A stretch of 64,000 bases of DNA from JARRKU01 sp050288425. Its GTDB lineage: Bacteria; Desulfobacterota; Desulfobacteria; Desulfobacterales; Desulfosarcinaceae. Below are positions 51,535-60,668 of this stretch, in pieces. Below the pieces are notes generated by a model that made no database searches, was not told the origin of the DNA, and saw only the letters and a list, made by a program, of their open reading frames with translations. How positions within the stretch are numbered: the first letter of the stretch is position 1; every line of letters begins with the position of its first letter. A program made the translations under genes and the position numbers. The stretch is from assembly GCA_050288425.1 (NCBI GenBank), contig JBNKDU010000147.1:8542-72541 (forward strand), written 5' to 3'.

Positions 51535-52253
51535 GGAGGCCAGTGAACCCCATAATCCGGCAAAATCGAAGGTCAACCGGCGGCTGGCGACTGCTCCGCT
51601 CCCAGCGCGCATTTACCTTGTTCGAAATCATCGCCGCGTTGGTACTGCTATCACTATTGGCGGCCATCTTCGGAATGGGGCTGGTGGCCGCCATGCAGAG
51701 CCATGAGTTCAGCCGCGCCAACGTGAACCTGGTCCAGAAAGCCCAGCCGGCCATGGCCCGCATGGCCCGCGAACTAACCGAACTCATCGATATCGAGGCG
51801 GTTTCCACCACCGGCCAGGATCCCTTCATCCTCTATCGGCGCATGCCGGACGACGACACCCTTGACGCACTCTCCTATGGCCTCCATTTCAACCCCGGCG
51901 ACAAGACAATTCTGCTTTACACGGGATTCACCGGATCGCTTCCGCTGGGCCCCTCCACCGTCGACCAGGGGGATATCCTGGTGGACGGTGTCAGCAATCT
52001 GGCGTTTCACTTCTACGAGGGCGACGGCCCCTGGAGGGACAATTATTCCGACTTGCAACTGCTCTCGGCCATCGAAATCGTTTTGGATCTGTACCGCCCC
52101 AAGGACCGCAATCACGTGAAGCAATTTCATACCGTGGTTCACTTGCGCAACACCAGCAACTTCGGCGGCGCGGCCCCCACGAACCGGCCGGCGGCCGGCG
52201 ATGTTTATGGTTGCTTTATCGGCATCCTGCGGCAGGGAGGTCCTACCCCATGA
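51531..52253 (+). CDS. Minor prepilin, MshO/GspJ-like
   Basis: This 240-residue protein has a basic leader of about 27 residues followed by FTLFEIIAALVLLSLLAAIF with Glu5. The residue before the cleavage point is Ala (SQRA/FTLF), not the usual Gly; Ala is tolerated by some prepilin peptidases. The soluble domain (about 60-235) is beta-rich, as in GspJ/MshO. Four-base overlaps at both ends tie it tightly to its neighbours. Confidence 0.8.
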   Translation: MRRPVNPIIRQNRRSTGGWRLLRSQRAFTLFEIIAALVLLSLLAAIFGMGLVAAMQSHEFSRANVNLVQKAQPAMARMARELTELIDIEAVSTTGQDPFILYRRMPDDDTLDALSYGLHFNPGDKTILLYTGFTGSLPLGPSTVDQGDILVDGVSNLAFHFYEGDGPWRDNYSDLQLLSAIEIVLDLYRPKDRNHVKQFHTVVHLRNTSNFGGAAPTNRPAAGDVYGCFIGILRQGGPTP

Positions 52254-55039
52254 TCCAGACGACACCCCACAGGTTTCCGCCCTTCGGCCGAAGCCGCGGT
52301 CATCAGGCCCACTCCTGGAGCGGAAGCGCGCTCATCGGCATGGTGGTGGCCATACTGGTCTTTTCCATACTTGCGGCAGCCATCGTGCCCATGGTCGGTT
52401 CCTCCGGCCGGCAGGTCGGCGCTGCGGACGCGGCGACCCAGGCGTATCTCATGGCCGAATCCGGTTTTCGCTACGGCGCGAGCCAATACCTGCAGGCCGG
52501 TACCATGGAACGCGCCAAAAACCTCGCCCTGGAGAACCTGGACGGCAATTACACCCTGGCCGACGGTAACCACGGCTTCGAATTGCGCGTCTTCTCGTAT
52601 TTCTACGAAATCCTCGCCGTCAATTCCATTGGACCCTCCCAGGTACAATTCAAGGCCCACGCCCCCGGTACCTTTCCGGCCGGTGATATCACCGGCATCG
52701 ATCCGGGTCTCAAAATTCACATCGCAGACCGGACTTTCGACCTGCAATCCTGGTCACAGGACCCTGCGGATGAAGACGACAACGTCACCATGGTAATCAC
52801 CAGTCCGGCGACATCCTTTCCCCGGTTCGCCACCATCTATCCCGTGGCCGTGGCCCAATCCGTGGAAACCATCGGCAGCGGCCCGGACAAAACCTATAAT
52901 ATCGTGTGCCGATCCGACCACACCCGCATGTTCCCGCTGCGCAACGGCCGCATCCGGGTGGGCGGGGTTTACCGCACCTATCGTTACAACGACCGCGATG
53001 CCGGCAAATTGATCGACATCCGCGATCCAGAAGCACCATATACTGCTCTCGATTCGCTGACCATACCTCCGGCGGATACCGAGGTCATCCTGGCTCCCTT
53101 CGTACGTCTCGAATCCACGGGCATTTACGGAACCGGACCGAACCGGACCACGCGCACGGTGACCTACCATACGCCCCTCACCCTGCCGGAAACCGCAACC
53201 CAGACGGTCACCTTCACCGACAGATTCGACGACCGTACGGATTGGCAGGATGTGGGCGGCAATCTCACCACCGTCGACACCGTCGAAGACAACAATGCCC
53301 TGACCGTGACGGCAACGACGACATCCGGCGATGACCAGGGCAGTCTCATCGCCTTCCGTCCCACCACGCCGGAAGCCAAGGCCGCCGATTTCAACGCCAC
53401 CCGCCGGGCCGCGCGGGGATTCCTCAACTACGAGACCCAACTGAAAATCGGCTACCGGGCAACGCCGTCGGAACCGCCTCTGGGCTATTTCCCCAACTCC
53501 CCCCTGCCGGCCGCCGTGGCCGGAGGGCTCTCTTTCCGGTTGGGAGATCTGGACCCGGTCAATGGCGATGTCTTCAATGCCAACATGTACGGCCTTTCTT
53601 TCCTGCGCGGGAACGACAGCCTCGCGACTGGTATCCCCAACGAAATCATTCCCCTCCCGGACCAACGCCTCATCGTCTTGTGGCGGCAGACCAACGGCGG
53701 CGCCGATCGCCAGTGGCTGGCGTACAAGGAGATGGCGGACTTTTTCTTAAACGAGAATTTCGAGGTGACCAACCAGTTCTTCCAGGAGACCGGCACCCGC
53801 TGGGACCCTGAAATCGGCGGCCGTCAACACGAAGGTTCCACCGTAAATTGGTATTTCGGCAATGAAACCACCCACAACTACGATTTCGGCGGCACAGAAT
53901 TCGGTGTGATCCAGTCCAACCCCATCGTCCTGCCGGCGGCCATTGATTCGGTGTTGACCTTCTGGAGCTGGCATGAAACCGAGTTTCAACGACCGCTGAC
54001 CCACGATCTGAAGCAGGTGTACATCCGCCAGGATCTCGGCGGCGGCAATCTGGGCCCCCGCCAGCTGATCCGCACCATCGATGACCGCGGACCGGCCCCC
54101 GGAGACTGGTACCAGGAACGCTTGGATCTGTCTTCGTTTGCCGGCCAGACCATCCGGGTGGAGTTCGCCTTCGATACCGTGGACAGCCTGAACAACGCTT
54201 TCGAGGGCTGGTATGTCGATGAAGTGCGCGTCTTCTATCCCTGGCCCGTGCAGGAGGATACCCTGGGAGTGCGTTTGCAAGAGGCCCTGGTGGTGCCCTT
54301 TGCCCAGGGCACCGTCCGGATCCGCCGGGGAGACCGCGTTTTCGGCAGCACCCATTTCACCTCGGGCACGGTGATCGCTCCGCCCATGCTCACCGCAGGC
54401 GACTGGACCGAGGGCAATCCGGCCCGGGGAACCATCCTGTTGAACCTCGTGGCCGCCGTGTCCCCGGGCTCCGCCTTCGAGGACCTGGAAGAACTCCTGG
54501 TCATCGGCGGCACGGGAAGGGCCCAGGTGGACGGCTACGACGAAGCCACGGACCGCCGGGCCAACATCATCCGCGCCTACTATGCCACCGCCCTCGGCGG
54601 CGGGACCCATGTGGGCAACACCAACCCGCTGGACCGGGAGACCGAACCCTACGGCCGCCTCGGTACGGACCCCAACCTGGTCGAACTCCAATGGCCCCCC
54701 GACCTGGACGAAGACGGCAATTGGACCGACGACGACGGCAACTGGACCACTGCCGAAGACTATTTCCGGCTGATCCAATGGGATGAAATCAATTCCGCCG
54801 GCGGTCCCGGCCTCTCCGCCATCCCATTCACCGCCAATGCCCAAGGCCTCATCACCAATGCCGTGATCCAGAGCCACGAGCCCGATCTGGTGTCTCCGTT
54901 GATCGTCACGCCGGACCTGGATCCGGAAATCGGCCTCCACGCCTTCGGGGCCGGCACCCTCAATGTCTTCTTCGACGATTTCGGTATCCGCCTGGATGTC
55001 GGCGTGGACGATGTCCTGCCGTCCCCCGTACAGCAATAG
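52250..55039 (+). CDS. Giant PilX/MshP-like protein with large adhesin-like C-terminal region (MshP-MshQ type)
   Basis: This 929-residue protein starts with a PilX/MshP-type segment: GSALIGMVVAILVFSILAAA hydrophobic helix, then AYLMAESGFRYGASQYLQAG. From about residue 190 on it is an extracellular-style beta-rich region. One module (about 560-675) with SWHETEFQ, DWYQERLDLSSFAGQTIRVE and EGWYVDEVRVF resembles MAM/jelly-roll domains of secreted peptidases and adhesins. Acidic Gly/Asp/Asn stretches near 825-850 (DEDGNWTDDDGNW) suggest calcium binding. In MSHA loci MshP and MshQ are separate; here both functions appear in one chain. It ends the pilus operon. Probable role: tip-located pilin-linked adhesin. 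Confidence 0.72.
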   Translation: MIQTTPHRFPPFGRSRGHQAHSWSGSALIGMVVAILVFSILAAAIVPMVGSSGRQVGAADAATQAYLMAESGFRYGASQYLQAGTMERAKNLALENLDGNYTLADGNHGFELRVFSYFYEILAVNSIGPSQVQFKAHAPGTFPAGDITGIDPGLKIHIADRTFDLQSWSQDPADEDDNVTMVITSPATSFPRFATIYPVAVAQSVETIGSGPDKTYNIVCRSDHTRMFPLRNGRIRVGGVYRTYRYNDRDAGKLIDIRDPEAPYTALDSLTIPPADTEVILAPFVRLESTGIYGTGPNRTTRTVTYHTPLTLPETATQTVTFTDRFDDRTDWQDVGGNLTTVDTVEDNNALTVTATTTSGDDQGSLIAFRPTTPEAKAADFNATRRAARGFLNYETQLKIGYRATPSEPPLGYFPNSPLPAAVAGGLSFRLGDLDPVNGDVFNANMYGLSFLRGNDSLATGIPNEIIPLPDQRLIVLWRQTNGGADRQWLAYKEMADFFLNENFEVTNQFFQETGTRWDPEIGGRQHEGSTVNWYFGNETTHNYDFGGTEFGVIQSNPIVLPAAIDSVLTFWSWHETEFQRPLTHDLKQVYIRQDLGGGNLGPRQLIRTIDDRGPAPGDWYQERLDLSSFAGQTIRVEFAFDTVDSLNNAFEGWYVDEVRVFYPWPVQEDTLGVRLQEALVVPFAQGTVRIRRGDRVFGSTHFTSGTVIAPPMLTAGDWTEGNPARGTILLNLVAAVSPGSAFEDLEELLVIGGTGRAQVDGYDEATDRRANIIRAYYATALGGGTHVGNTNPLDRETEPYGRLGTDPNLVELQWPPDLDEDGNWTDDDGNWTTAEDYFRLIQWDEINSAGGPGLSAIPFTANAQGLITNAVIQSHEPDLVSPLIVTPDLDPEIGLHAFGAGTLNVFFDDFGIRLDVGVDDVLPSPVQQ

Positions 55040-55151
55040 CATGTTTATCGAGAATGAATCTTGTGGTATGGGGCATCGTGTAACCGAGTGTCCCGACCCC
55101 ACTCGACTCCCCCGATCCCCTGACCCGCTCGCCCCCAAGCAAGGAGCAAAC

Positions 55152-57326
55152 GTGTATTCCGATGCGGACCCGGCCCTCGATCGTCCCGTTCCCCTGAACG
55201 AGCACCAGGCCAAACAGCTCTTGAAATCCTACCATCTGCCGGTGGTGGAGGAAATCGTCGCCGCCAATGCAACCCAGGCCGCCGCCGCCGCCCGATCCAT
55301 GGGCTTTCCGGTGGTCCTCAAGGCCTTGGGAGCCGAGTTTCAGCACAAGACCGAGCGGGGCCTGGTGCACCTGGATTTACAGAATGCCAAGGCGGTAATG
55401 TCTGCCGCCGCCCGAATCCGGAGGGAGACCGGCGGCGAACTGGAAGGTTTTTTGGTGCAGCCCCATGTTCGCGGCCGGCGCGAGTGGATGGCCGGTCTCT
55501 TCCGCGATCCCCAGTTCGGTCCGGTTGTCCTGATTGGATTGGGTGGCGTATTGGCCGAAGCGCTGGACGATGTGTCCTTGGGAATCGCCCCCCTGACCCG
55601 GGTCCAGGCACGACGGATGCTGGACCACCTGCGCAGCCGCCGCCTGCTGGACGCCTTTCGCGGAGAAGTGGCCGTGGACCGCGATACATTGATCGACGTC
55701 CTGATGGGATTGTCTGCGCTGGCCATGGATCGTCCCGACGTGCGCGAAGTGGACATCAATCCCCTGCTGGCCACTTCCGACGGCCGCCTGGTGGCCGTGG
55801 ATGCCCTGGTGATCCGGCAGCACCGCCCCAATCCGGAAGAATTTCCGCCTCCAGTGGCGCCCGAAGAAATCGGTCGCCTGTTCCATCCCCGTTCCATCGC
55901 CTTTGTGGGGGCCTCGGCCCAACTGGGCAAGTGGGGGTTCATGCTGCCGGTGAATACCCTCGGTGGCGGATATGCCGGTAAAATCTTCCTGGTCAATCCC
56001 AGAGGCGGCACCATGGCAGGCCGTGAGGTCTATCCCGATCTTGCCGCCATACCCGATCCGGTCGATCTGGTCGTGGTCACCATTCCGGCCCGCGCCGTGC
56101 AGGGGTTGATCCCCCAATGCAAGGCCTGCGGTATCCGCTATATGCTGCTGATCACCTCCGGATTCGGCGAAAGCGGCCAAGCCGGCCGGGATTTGGAAGC
56201 CCGACTGGTGAAAGAGGCCCGGGAGGCAAACCTGTTGATCCTGGGTCCCAACACCATGGGGATCGCCAACCCCCACGTGGCCCTCTTCTGCACCGGCACC
56301 AGCGTAACCCCCCGTCCGGGCACCACCGCCATCGTATCCCAGTCAGGCAATATGGGCACCCAATTGCTGGCCTTCGCCGAACGACAGGGAATCGGCATCC
56401 GCGGCTTCTCGGGCAGCGGCAACGAGGCCATGATCACCATCGAAGACTACCTGGAAGGGTTCGAGGTGGACGAACTGACCCGCACGGTGGTGCTCTATGT
56501 GGAGAGCGTCAAGAACGGCCGCCGCTTTTTCGACAGCGCCCGGCGGGTCAGCCGCACCAAACCCGTGGTGCTGCTCAAAGGAGGCCAGACATCGGCCGGC
56601 AACCGGGCGGCCGCCAGCCACTCCGGCGCCCTGATGTCCGACAACCGGGTATTCGACGCCATGTGCCGGCAGGCAGGAATCGTCAAGGTGGAGCGACCCA
56701 TGGAGCTGCTGGACCTGGCGGCGGCATTCTCCTCCCTGCCCCTGCCCGCTGGCCCCCGGGCGGCCATCATGACCCTGGGCGGCGGATGGGGCGTGGTGAC
56801 CGCCGATCTCTGCCAGATGCACGGCCTGGAAGTTCCTGCGCTGGACGACTCGATCCTAAAAGCCTGCGATGCGCTCCTGCCCACCTACTGGAGCCATGCC
56901 AACCCCATCGATCTGGTGGGGGAACAGGACCTGGACCTGCCCTTCAAGATCCTCGAACGGCTCACCGCCTGGCCGGGATGCGATGCGGTCATCAACCTGG
57001 GGATCCTGGGCCGGCGGATTTTTCTGGCCCGGCTGACGAACGCCGCCCGCAAGAGCGGAGCCGGCCCGTCCGAAGAGACCCTGCGACAGGTGCGGCAAAA
57101 CCTGGACCGGGTCGAACGGCGGTATATCCGGCACAGCGTCGATCTGATGGAACGTCACGGCAAGCCCATCATCGGCGTGCATCTCATGACCGAAGGAGAC
57201 GATCAGACCCTCTTCCGCGTCCCGGGTGCCCGCTTCAAGGGCGTTTTTTACTCCACCCCGGAACGGGCGGTGTATGCTCTTTCAAAAATGGTGCAATACC
57301 AGGCACACCTTTCCCGTGGCGGGTAA
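55152..57326 (+). CDS. NDP-forming acyl-CoA synthetase (ADP-forming acetyl-CoA synthetase family), beta-alpha order
   Basis: This protein has about 724 residues. The N-terminal ATP-grasp domain (about 10-225: EHQAKQLLKSYHLPV, VVLKALGAEFQHKTERGLV, REVDINPLL) is followed by a CoA-binding Rossmann domain (about 245-370: HPRSIAFVGASAQLGKWGF) and two succinyl-CoA-ligase-like domains (VSQSGNMGTQLLAFAERQGIG). The phospho-His is expected in AAASHSGALMSDN. The enzyme interconverts acyl-CoA + ADP + Pi and acid + ATP. Most family members have the CoA-binding part first, so the domains are permuted. GTG at 55152 has AGGAG five bases upstream and gives a compact N-terminus; in-frame ATGs at 55041 and 55068 would add unrelated residues. 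Confidence 0.87.
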   Translation: MYSDADPALDRPVPLNEHQAKQLLKSYHLPVVEEIVAANATQAAAAARSMGFPVVLKALGAEFQHKTERGLVHLDLQNAKAVMSAAARIRRETGGELEGFLVQPHVRGRREWMAGLFRDPQFGPVVLIGLGGVLAEALDDVSLGIAPLTRVQARRMLDHLRSRRLLDAFRGEVAVDRDTLIDVLMGLSALAMDRPDVREVDINPLLATSDGRLVAVDALVIRQHRPNPEEFPPPVAPEEIGRLFHPRSIAFVGASAQLGKWGFMLPVNTLGGGYAGKIFLVNPRGGTMAGREVYPDLAAIPDPVDLVVVTIPARAVQGLIPQCKACGIRYMLLITSGFGESGQAGRDLEARLVKEAREANLLILGPNTMGIANPHVALFCTGTSVTPRPGTTAIVSQSGNMGTQLLAFAERQGIGIRGFSGSGNEAMITIEDYLEGFEVDELTRTVVLYVESVKNGRRFFDSARRVSRTKPVVLLKGGQTSAGNRAAASHSGALMSDNRVFDAMCRQAGIVKVERPMELLDLAAAFSSLPLPAGPRAAIMTLGGGWGVVTADLCQMHGLEVPALDDSILKACDALLPTYWSHANPIDLVGEQDLDLPFKILERLTAWPGCDAVINLGILGRRIFLARLTNAARKSGAGPSEETLRQVRQNLDRVERRYIRHSVDLMERHGKPIIGVHLMTEGDDQTLFRVPGARFKGVFYSTPERAVYALSKMVQYQAHLSRGG

Positions 57327-57452
57327 TCGCACCCGGACGCTTTCCAGCCGATTTGAATGCCTTCTTGTTCCCCCTCGATCTTTCTGCTATTTGTCGGAAA
57401 GCGATGATCCATCATGCACACCCTTTGTTTGCAAACAAGAAACGCGACCATC

Positions 57453-57683
57453 ATGTACAAACGCAACGACATCGAACGTATTTTTGACTTCGAGCTTGGC
57501 CATCTGAAAGCCAGCCCGTGCAAGGGCTGCGGCAGCCGGCAGGATTTTCCGGATTGTGTGGACACGTGCCGGGCCCTGGACCGGATCCAGACCACCCTGG
57601 CCCGCGGCATCCCCACCACCCATACCCATTCCATACTGGAGCCGTTCATCATCTGTCTGGACCGACGGTTGAACAAAGCATAG
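57453..57683 (+). CDS. Small cysteine-containing hypothetical protein
   Basis: This 76-residue protein is not recognised. It holds CKGCGSRQDFPDCVDTC, a C-x2-C-x7-C-x3-C arrangement that could bind zinc or a cluster, within an otherwise helical chain. Start could also be 57414. It ends 7 bases before the Mla-type permease gene, so it may be the first gene of that operon. There is no signal peptide. Confidence 0.55.
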   Translation: MYKRNDIERIFDFELGHLKASPCKGCGSRQDFPDCVDTCRALDRIQTTLARGIPTTHTHSILEPFIICLDRRLNKA

Positions 57684-57690
57684 GTTGCGT

Positions 57691-58830
57691 ATGCCCGCTG
57701 CTGCCCCGGAACCCGGAAGCTACAAGTTGGTTTCAAGCGCCGACGGCGCCATCGGGATCCAGTTCATCGGACGCATTGATCACCATTGCGCCAGCCGGAT
57801 GATGAAAGAGCTGAGCCGCGAGGTCGAATCCCGCCGTCCGATCAAGGTAAGCGTCGACCTGAACCGCATCACCTATTTCGACGATTTCGGCGTTCTGATC
57901 CTCACCGAACTGCGCAACCAGCTCGCGGACCGCGACGTACCCTTCCACCTGATCCAGCCGCCGCCCAAGGCAGGTGAAGTACTGGCCCTGACCAACTTCT
58001 ACGATCCGTCCCTCTGCCCGGAAATCACCCCGCCTCGTCGAGACAATGTATTCGTCCGTTTCGGAGACGCCTTCTTCCGTCAAATGGACAACATCCGCTA
58101 CCTGGTTTCGTTCCTGGGATCGGTGGCCATGTGCCTGATACATGTGATTACCCACCCCCGCAGCCTGCGGATCGGCGATACCATCAACCTGATGTACAAG
58201 ACCGGCGTGGACGCCGTGCCCATCGTGGGCATGATCGGCTTCCTGCTCGGCCTGATCATGGCCTTCGTCTCCAGCATGCAGCTCGAGCAGTTCGGGGCCG
58301 GGATCTACGTGGCCTCCCTGGTGGCCTTGTCCATGGTATCCGAACTGGGCCCCATCATGACCGCCATCGTGGTGGCCGGCCGGTCCGGCTCGGCCTTCGC
58401 CGCCGAAATCGGCACCATGCGCATCTCCGACGAGGTGGACGCCCTGTTCACCATGGGAATCTCTCCCACGCTGTTTCTGGTGGTGCCGCGCATCATCGCC
58501 GCCGTCATCGTCGTGCCCCTGCTGACCCTGTTTGCCGATCTCTTCGCCATATTCGGCGGCCTGGTGATCAGCGTCACCATGCTGCACCTGACCGTCGGCA
58601 CCTACATCAGCCAGACCATCAAGGCCCTGGACATGACCGAGTTCTCCTGGGGCTTTATGAAAAGCGTGATTTTCGCCGCCCTGGTGGCCTGGATCGGCTG
58701 CCTGCGCGGCTTCCAGGTTCGCGGCGGCGCCGCCGGAGTGGGCAATGCCGCCACATCGGCCGTCGTCTCGGGAATTTTTCTGATCATTTTGTTCGATTCC
58801 ATCTTTGCGGTCATCCGCAGCTACTGGTAA
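57691..58830 (+). CDS. mlaE: MlaE-type lipid-transport permease with N-terminal STAS domain
   Basis: This 379-residue protein has residues 1-110 forming a STAS-like domain (VSVDLNRITYFDDFGVLILTE), the role played by separate MlaB in E. coli. Residues about 125-379 are the MlaE permease, with MYKTGVDAVPIVGMIGFLLG, SELGPIMTAIVVAGRSGSAF and RISDEVDALFTMGISP. The operon with ATPase, MCE protein and lipoprotein indicates transport of phospholipid or another lipid between the membranes. The ATG at 57691 is chosen over a TTG two codons upstream. Confidence 0.92.
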   Translation: MPAAAPEPGSYKLVSSADGAIGIQFIGRIDHHCASRMMKELSREVESRRPIKVSVDLNRITYFDDFGVLILTELRNQLADRDVPFHLIQPPPKAGEVLALTNFYDPSLCPEITPPRRDNVFVRFGDAFFRQMDNIRYLVSFLGSVAMCLIHVITHPRSLRIGDTINLMYKTGVDAVPIVGMIGFLLGLIMAFVSSMQLEQFGAGIYVASLVALSMVSELGPIMTAIVVAGRSGSAFAAEIGTMRISDEVDALFTMGISPTLFLVVPRIIAAVIVVPLLTLFADLFAIFGGLVISVTMLHLTVGTYISQTIKALDMTEFSWGFMKSVIFAALVAWIGCLRGFQVRGGAAGVGNAATSAVVSGIFLIILFDSIFAVIRSYW

Positions 58831-58834
58831 GGTG

Positions 58835-59617
58835 ATGGACAACGCGACGACGGCCATCCAGGTGCGAGGTCTCAAAGCCGAGTACGGTGACGACGTCATC
58901 CTGGAAAACGTCGACCTGGACGTGCGGCGCAACGAAATCCTGGCCATCGTCGGAGGCAGCGGATGCGGCAAGACCACCCTGCTCAGACACCTGGTGGGAT
59001 TGAATCCGCCGGCCGGCGGCACCATCACCATCGACGGAGAAGACATCACCCGGGCCGATGAAAAGGAGTTCAACGCCGCCCTGCGCAAAATCGGCATTCT
59101 CTTCCAGGGGGGGGCCCTGTTCGGCTCCATGACCATTGCCGAGAACGTGGCCCTGCCCATTCAGGAGTATACCGATTTGCCCTCCCGGGCCGTTGCCAGT
59201 CTGGTGCGCATGAAATTGTGCAGCGTGGACCTGGGGGGCTACCAGGACCACCTGCCCTCGGAACTCAGCGGCGGCATGATCAAACGCGCCGCCCTGGCGC
59301 GGGCCCTGGCCCTGAATCCGGAGATCGTGTTCCTGGACGAACCCACGGCGGGTCTCGATCCGGTAATATCGGCGGAGATCGAAGAATTGATCCTGCGCAT
59401 CAACCACAGCATGGGCACGACCATGGTGATCATCACCCACTCCCTGAACATCATCAACAAGGTGGCCCACCGCATCGTCATGCTGGACAAGTCGGTGCGG
59501 GGGGTCGTGGCCCAGGGAGATCCACGGGAATTGAAAACCACCAGCGCCGACCCCATCGTACAGCGCTTCTTCCACCGCCAGGCCAAGCTATCGAAAAGAG
59601 GAGCATGGCAAGCCTGA
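58835..59617 (+). CDS. mlaF: MlaF-type ABC ATPase of lipid transport
   Basis: This 260-residue ABC ATPase has Walker A GGSGCGKTT (40-48), Q-loop LFQGGALFGSMTI, signature LSGGMIKRAALARAL, Walker B IVFLDEPTAGLDP and the switch His in ITHSLNIINKVAH. The LSGGM signature and FQGGALFGS are marks of the Mla/Ttg2A group. Four bases separate it from mlaE; its 3' end overlaps the MCE gene by 13 bases. Confidence 0.94.
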   Translation: MDNATTAIQVRGLKAEYGDDVILENVDLDVRRNEILAIVGGSGCGKTTLLRHLVGLNPPAGGTITIDGEDITRADEKEFNAALRKIGILFQGGALFGSMTIAENVALPIQEYTDLPSRAVASLVRMKLCSVDLGGYQDHLPSELSGGMIKRAALARALALNPEIVFLDEPTAGLDPVISAEIEELILRINHSMGTTMVIITHSLNIINKVAHRIVMLDKSVRGVVAQGDPRELKTTSADPIVQRFFHRQAKLSKRGAWQA

Positions 59618-60612
59618 AAACCAAATTCAGCGTGGGCCTCTTTCTCGTCTGCGGGATCGGCGTTGCCATCGTGGCCATCATCTGGCTGGGCATGTCCAAT
59701 TACCTGGAAAAGGGACGCCTGGTGGTGGCCTATTTCGATGAGTCGGTGCAGGGCCTGGATGTGGACTCACCGGTAAAGTACCGCGGTGTGCACATCGGCC
59801 GGGTGCACCAGATACATGTGGCCCCCGACGAACGGCTCATCGAGGTGGTGTTGAAGATCGAATCGGAAATCAAGTCCGAGGGCAAGGCCGAAGATTTCAT
59901 CGCCCAGTTGAAATCAGTGGGCATCACCGGCCTGATGTTCATCGAAATCGAACACAAAGGCGACACCGTTCCCAAGGTGGCGCCCCCCTTCGACTTCACC
60001 CCCGAATACCCGGTGATCGCCACGCAGGCCTCTGACCTCTCCAAGATCTTCCAGGGAATGGAGGATATCTTCGAGAAATTCCGCGCCCTGGATACGGCCT
60101 CCATTTCCGACCAGCTCAAGACGGCGCTGGAGAAGATCAACCGGGCCATCGATGCCGCCGAGCTGGACCGCACCTCGGCAGAGCTGCGCAGCACCATGAA
60201 AAAAATGCGGCAACTCATCCAGACCGAAAAAGTAGCCGGGATGATCGAATCGGTGGAACAGGCCTCGTCCAGCATCGACCAATTGGCGCGCAATGCCGAC
60301 GGCGGAGTGAGCGAGCTGCGCAAATCCGTCAAACGGCTGGACAGCACCAGCGGAAACGACATCCGGCAGGTGACCGCAGATCTCAAGGCCGCCTCCGACC
60401 GATTCAAGTCCGCGATGGAATCGGCAGCCTCGCTCCTGCAGAATTCCAATCGCCAGGTGGACTCCCTGCAGCGGCAGGTGATGCTGACCCTGAACCGTGT
60501 GGACCGCGCCACCGAAACCCTGGACCGTTTTCTGACTATCATCAGCAACCAGCCGTCCCAGGTGATTTTCAGCCGTCCCGCGGTGGAAAAGCCCCTGGCG
60601 CCCGAACCCTGA
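59605..60612 (+). CDS. mlaD: MlaD-type MCE domain substrate-binding protein
   Basis: This 335-residue protein has a membrane helix at 9-29, one MCE domain at about 38-118 (SVQGLDVDSPVKYRGVHIGR) and a long helical tail (about 140-310) rich in coiled coil, which may form a tube as in longer MCE proteins such as PqiB/LetB relatives. It is the periplasmic lipid-binding part of the transporter. GAGGAG precedes the ATG at 59605; an upstream frame extension lies over mlaF and is not coding. Confidence 0.92.
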   Translation: MASLKTKFSVGLFLVCGIGVAIVAIIWLGMSNYLEKGRLVVAYFDESVQGLDVDSPVKYRGVHIGRVHQIHVAPDERLIEVVLKIESEIKSEGKAEDFIAQLKSVGITGLMFIEIEHKGDTVPKVAPPFDFTPEYPVIATQASDLSKIFQGMEDIFEKFRALDTASISDQLKTALEKINRAIDAAELDRTSAELRSTMKKMRQLIQTEKVAGMIESVEQASSSIDQLARNADGGVSELRKSVKRLDSTSGNDIRQVTADLKAASDRFKSAMESAASLLQNSNRQVDSLQRQVMLTLNRVDRATETLDRFLTIISNQPSQVIFSRPAVEKPLAPEP

Positions 60613-60668
60613 CCCGGAAAACGTTAGTCGTCACGTGATGCGAATTGACCGTAGAGAGATAGGGACAC

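Noticed and set aside
53747..55213. 488-codon open frame antisense to the large PilX/adhesin gene
   Set aside because: Gly/Val/Asp-rich shadow; the plus-strand gene fits its operon with a 4-base overlap.
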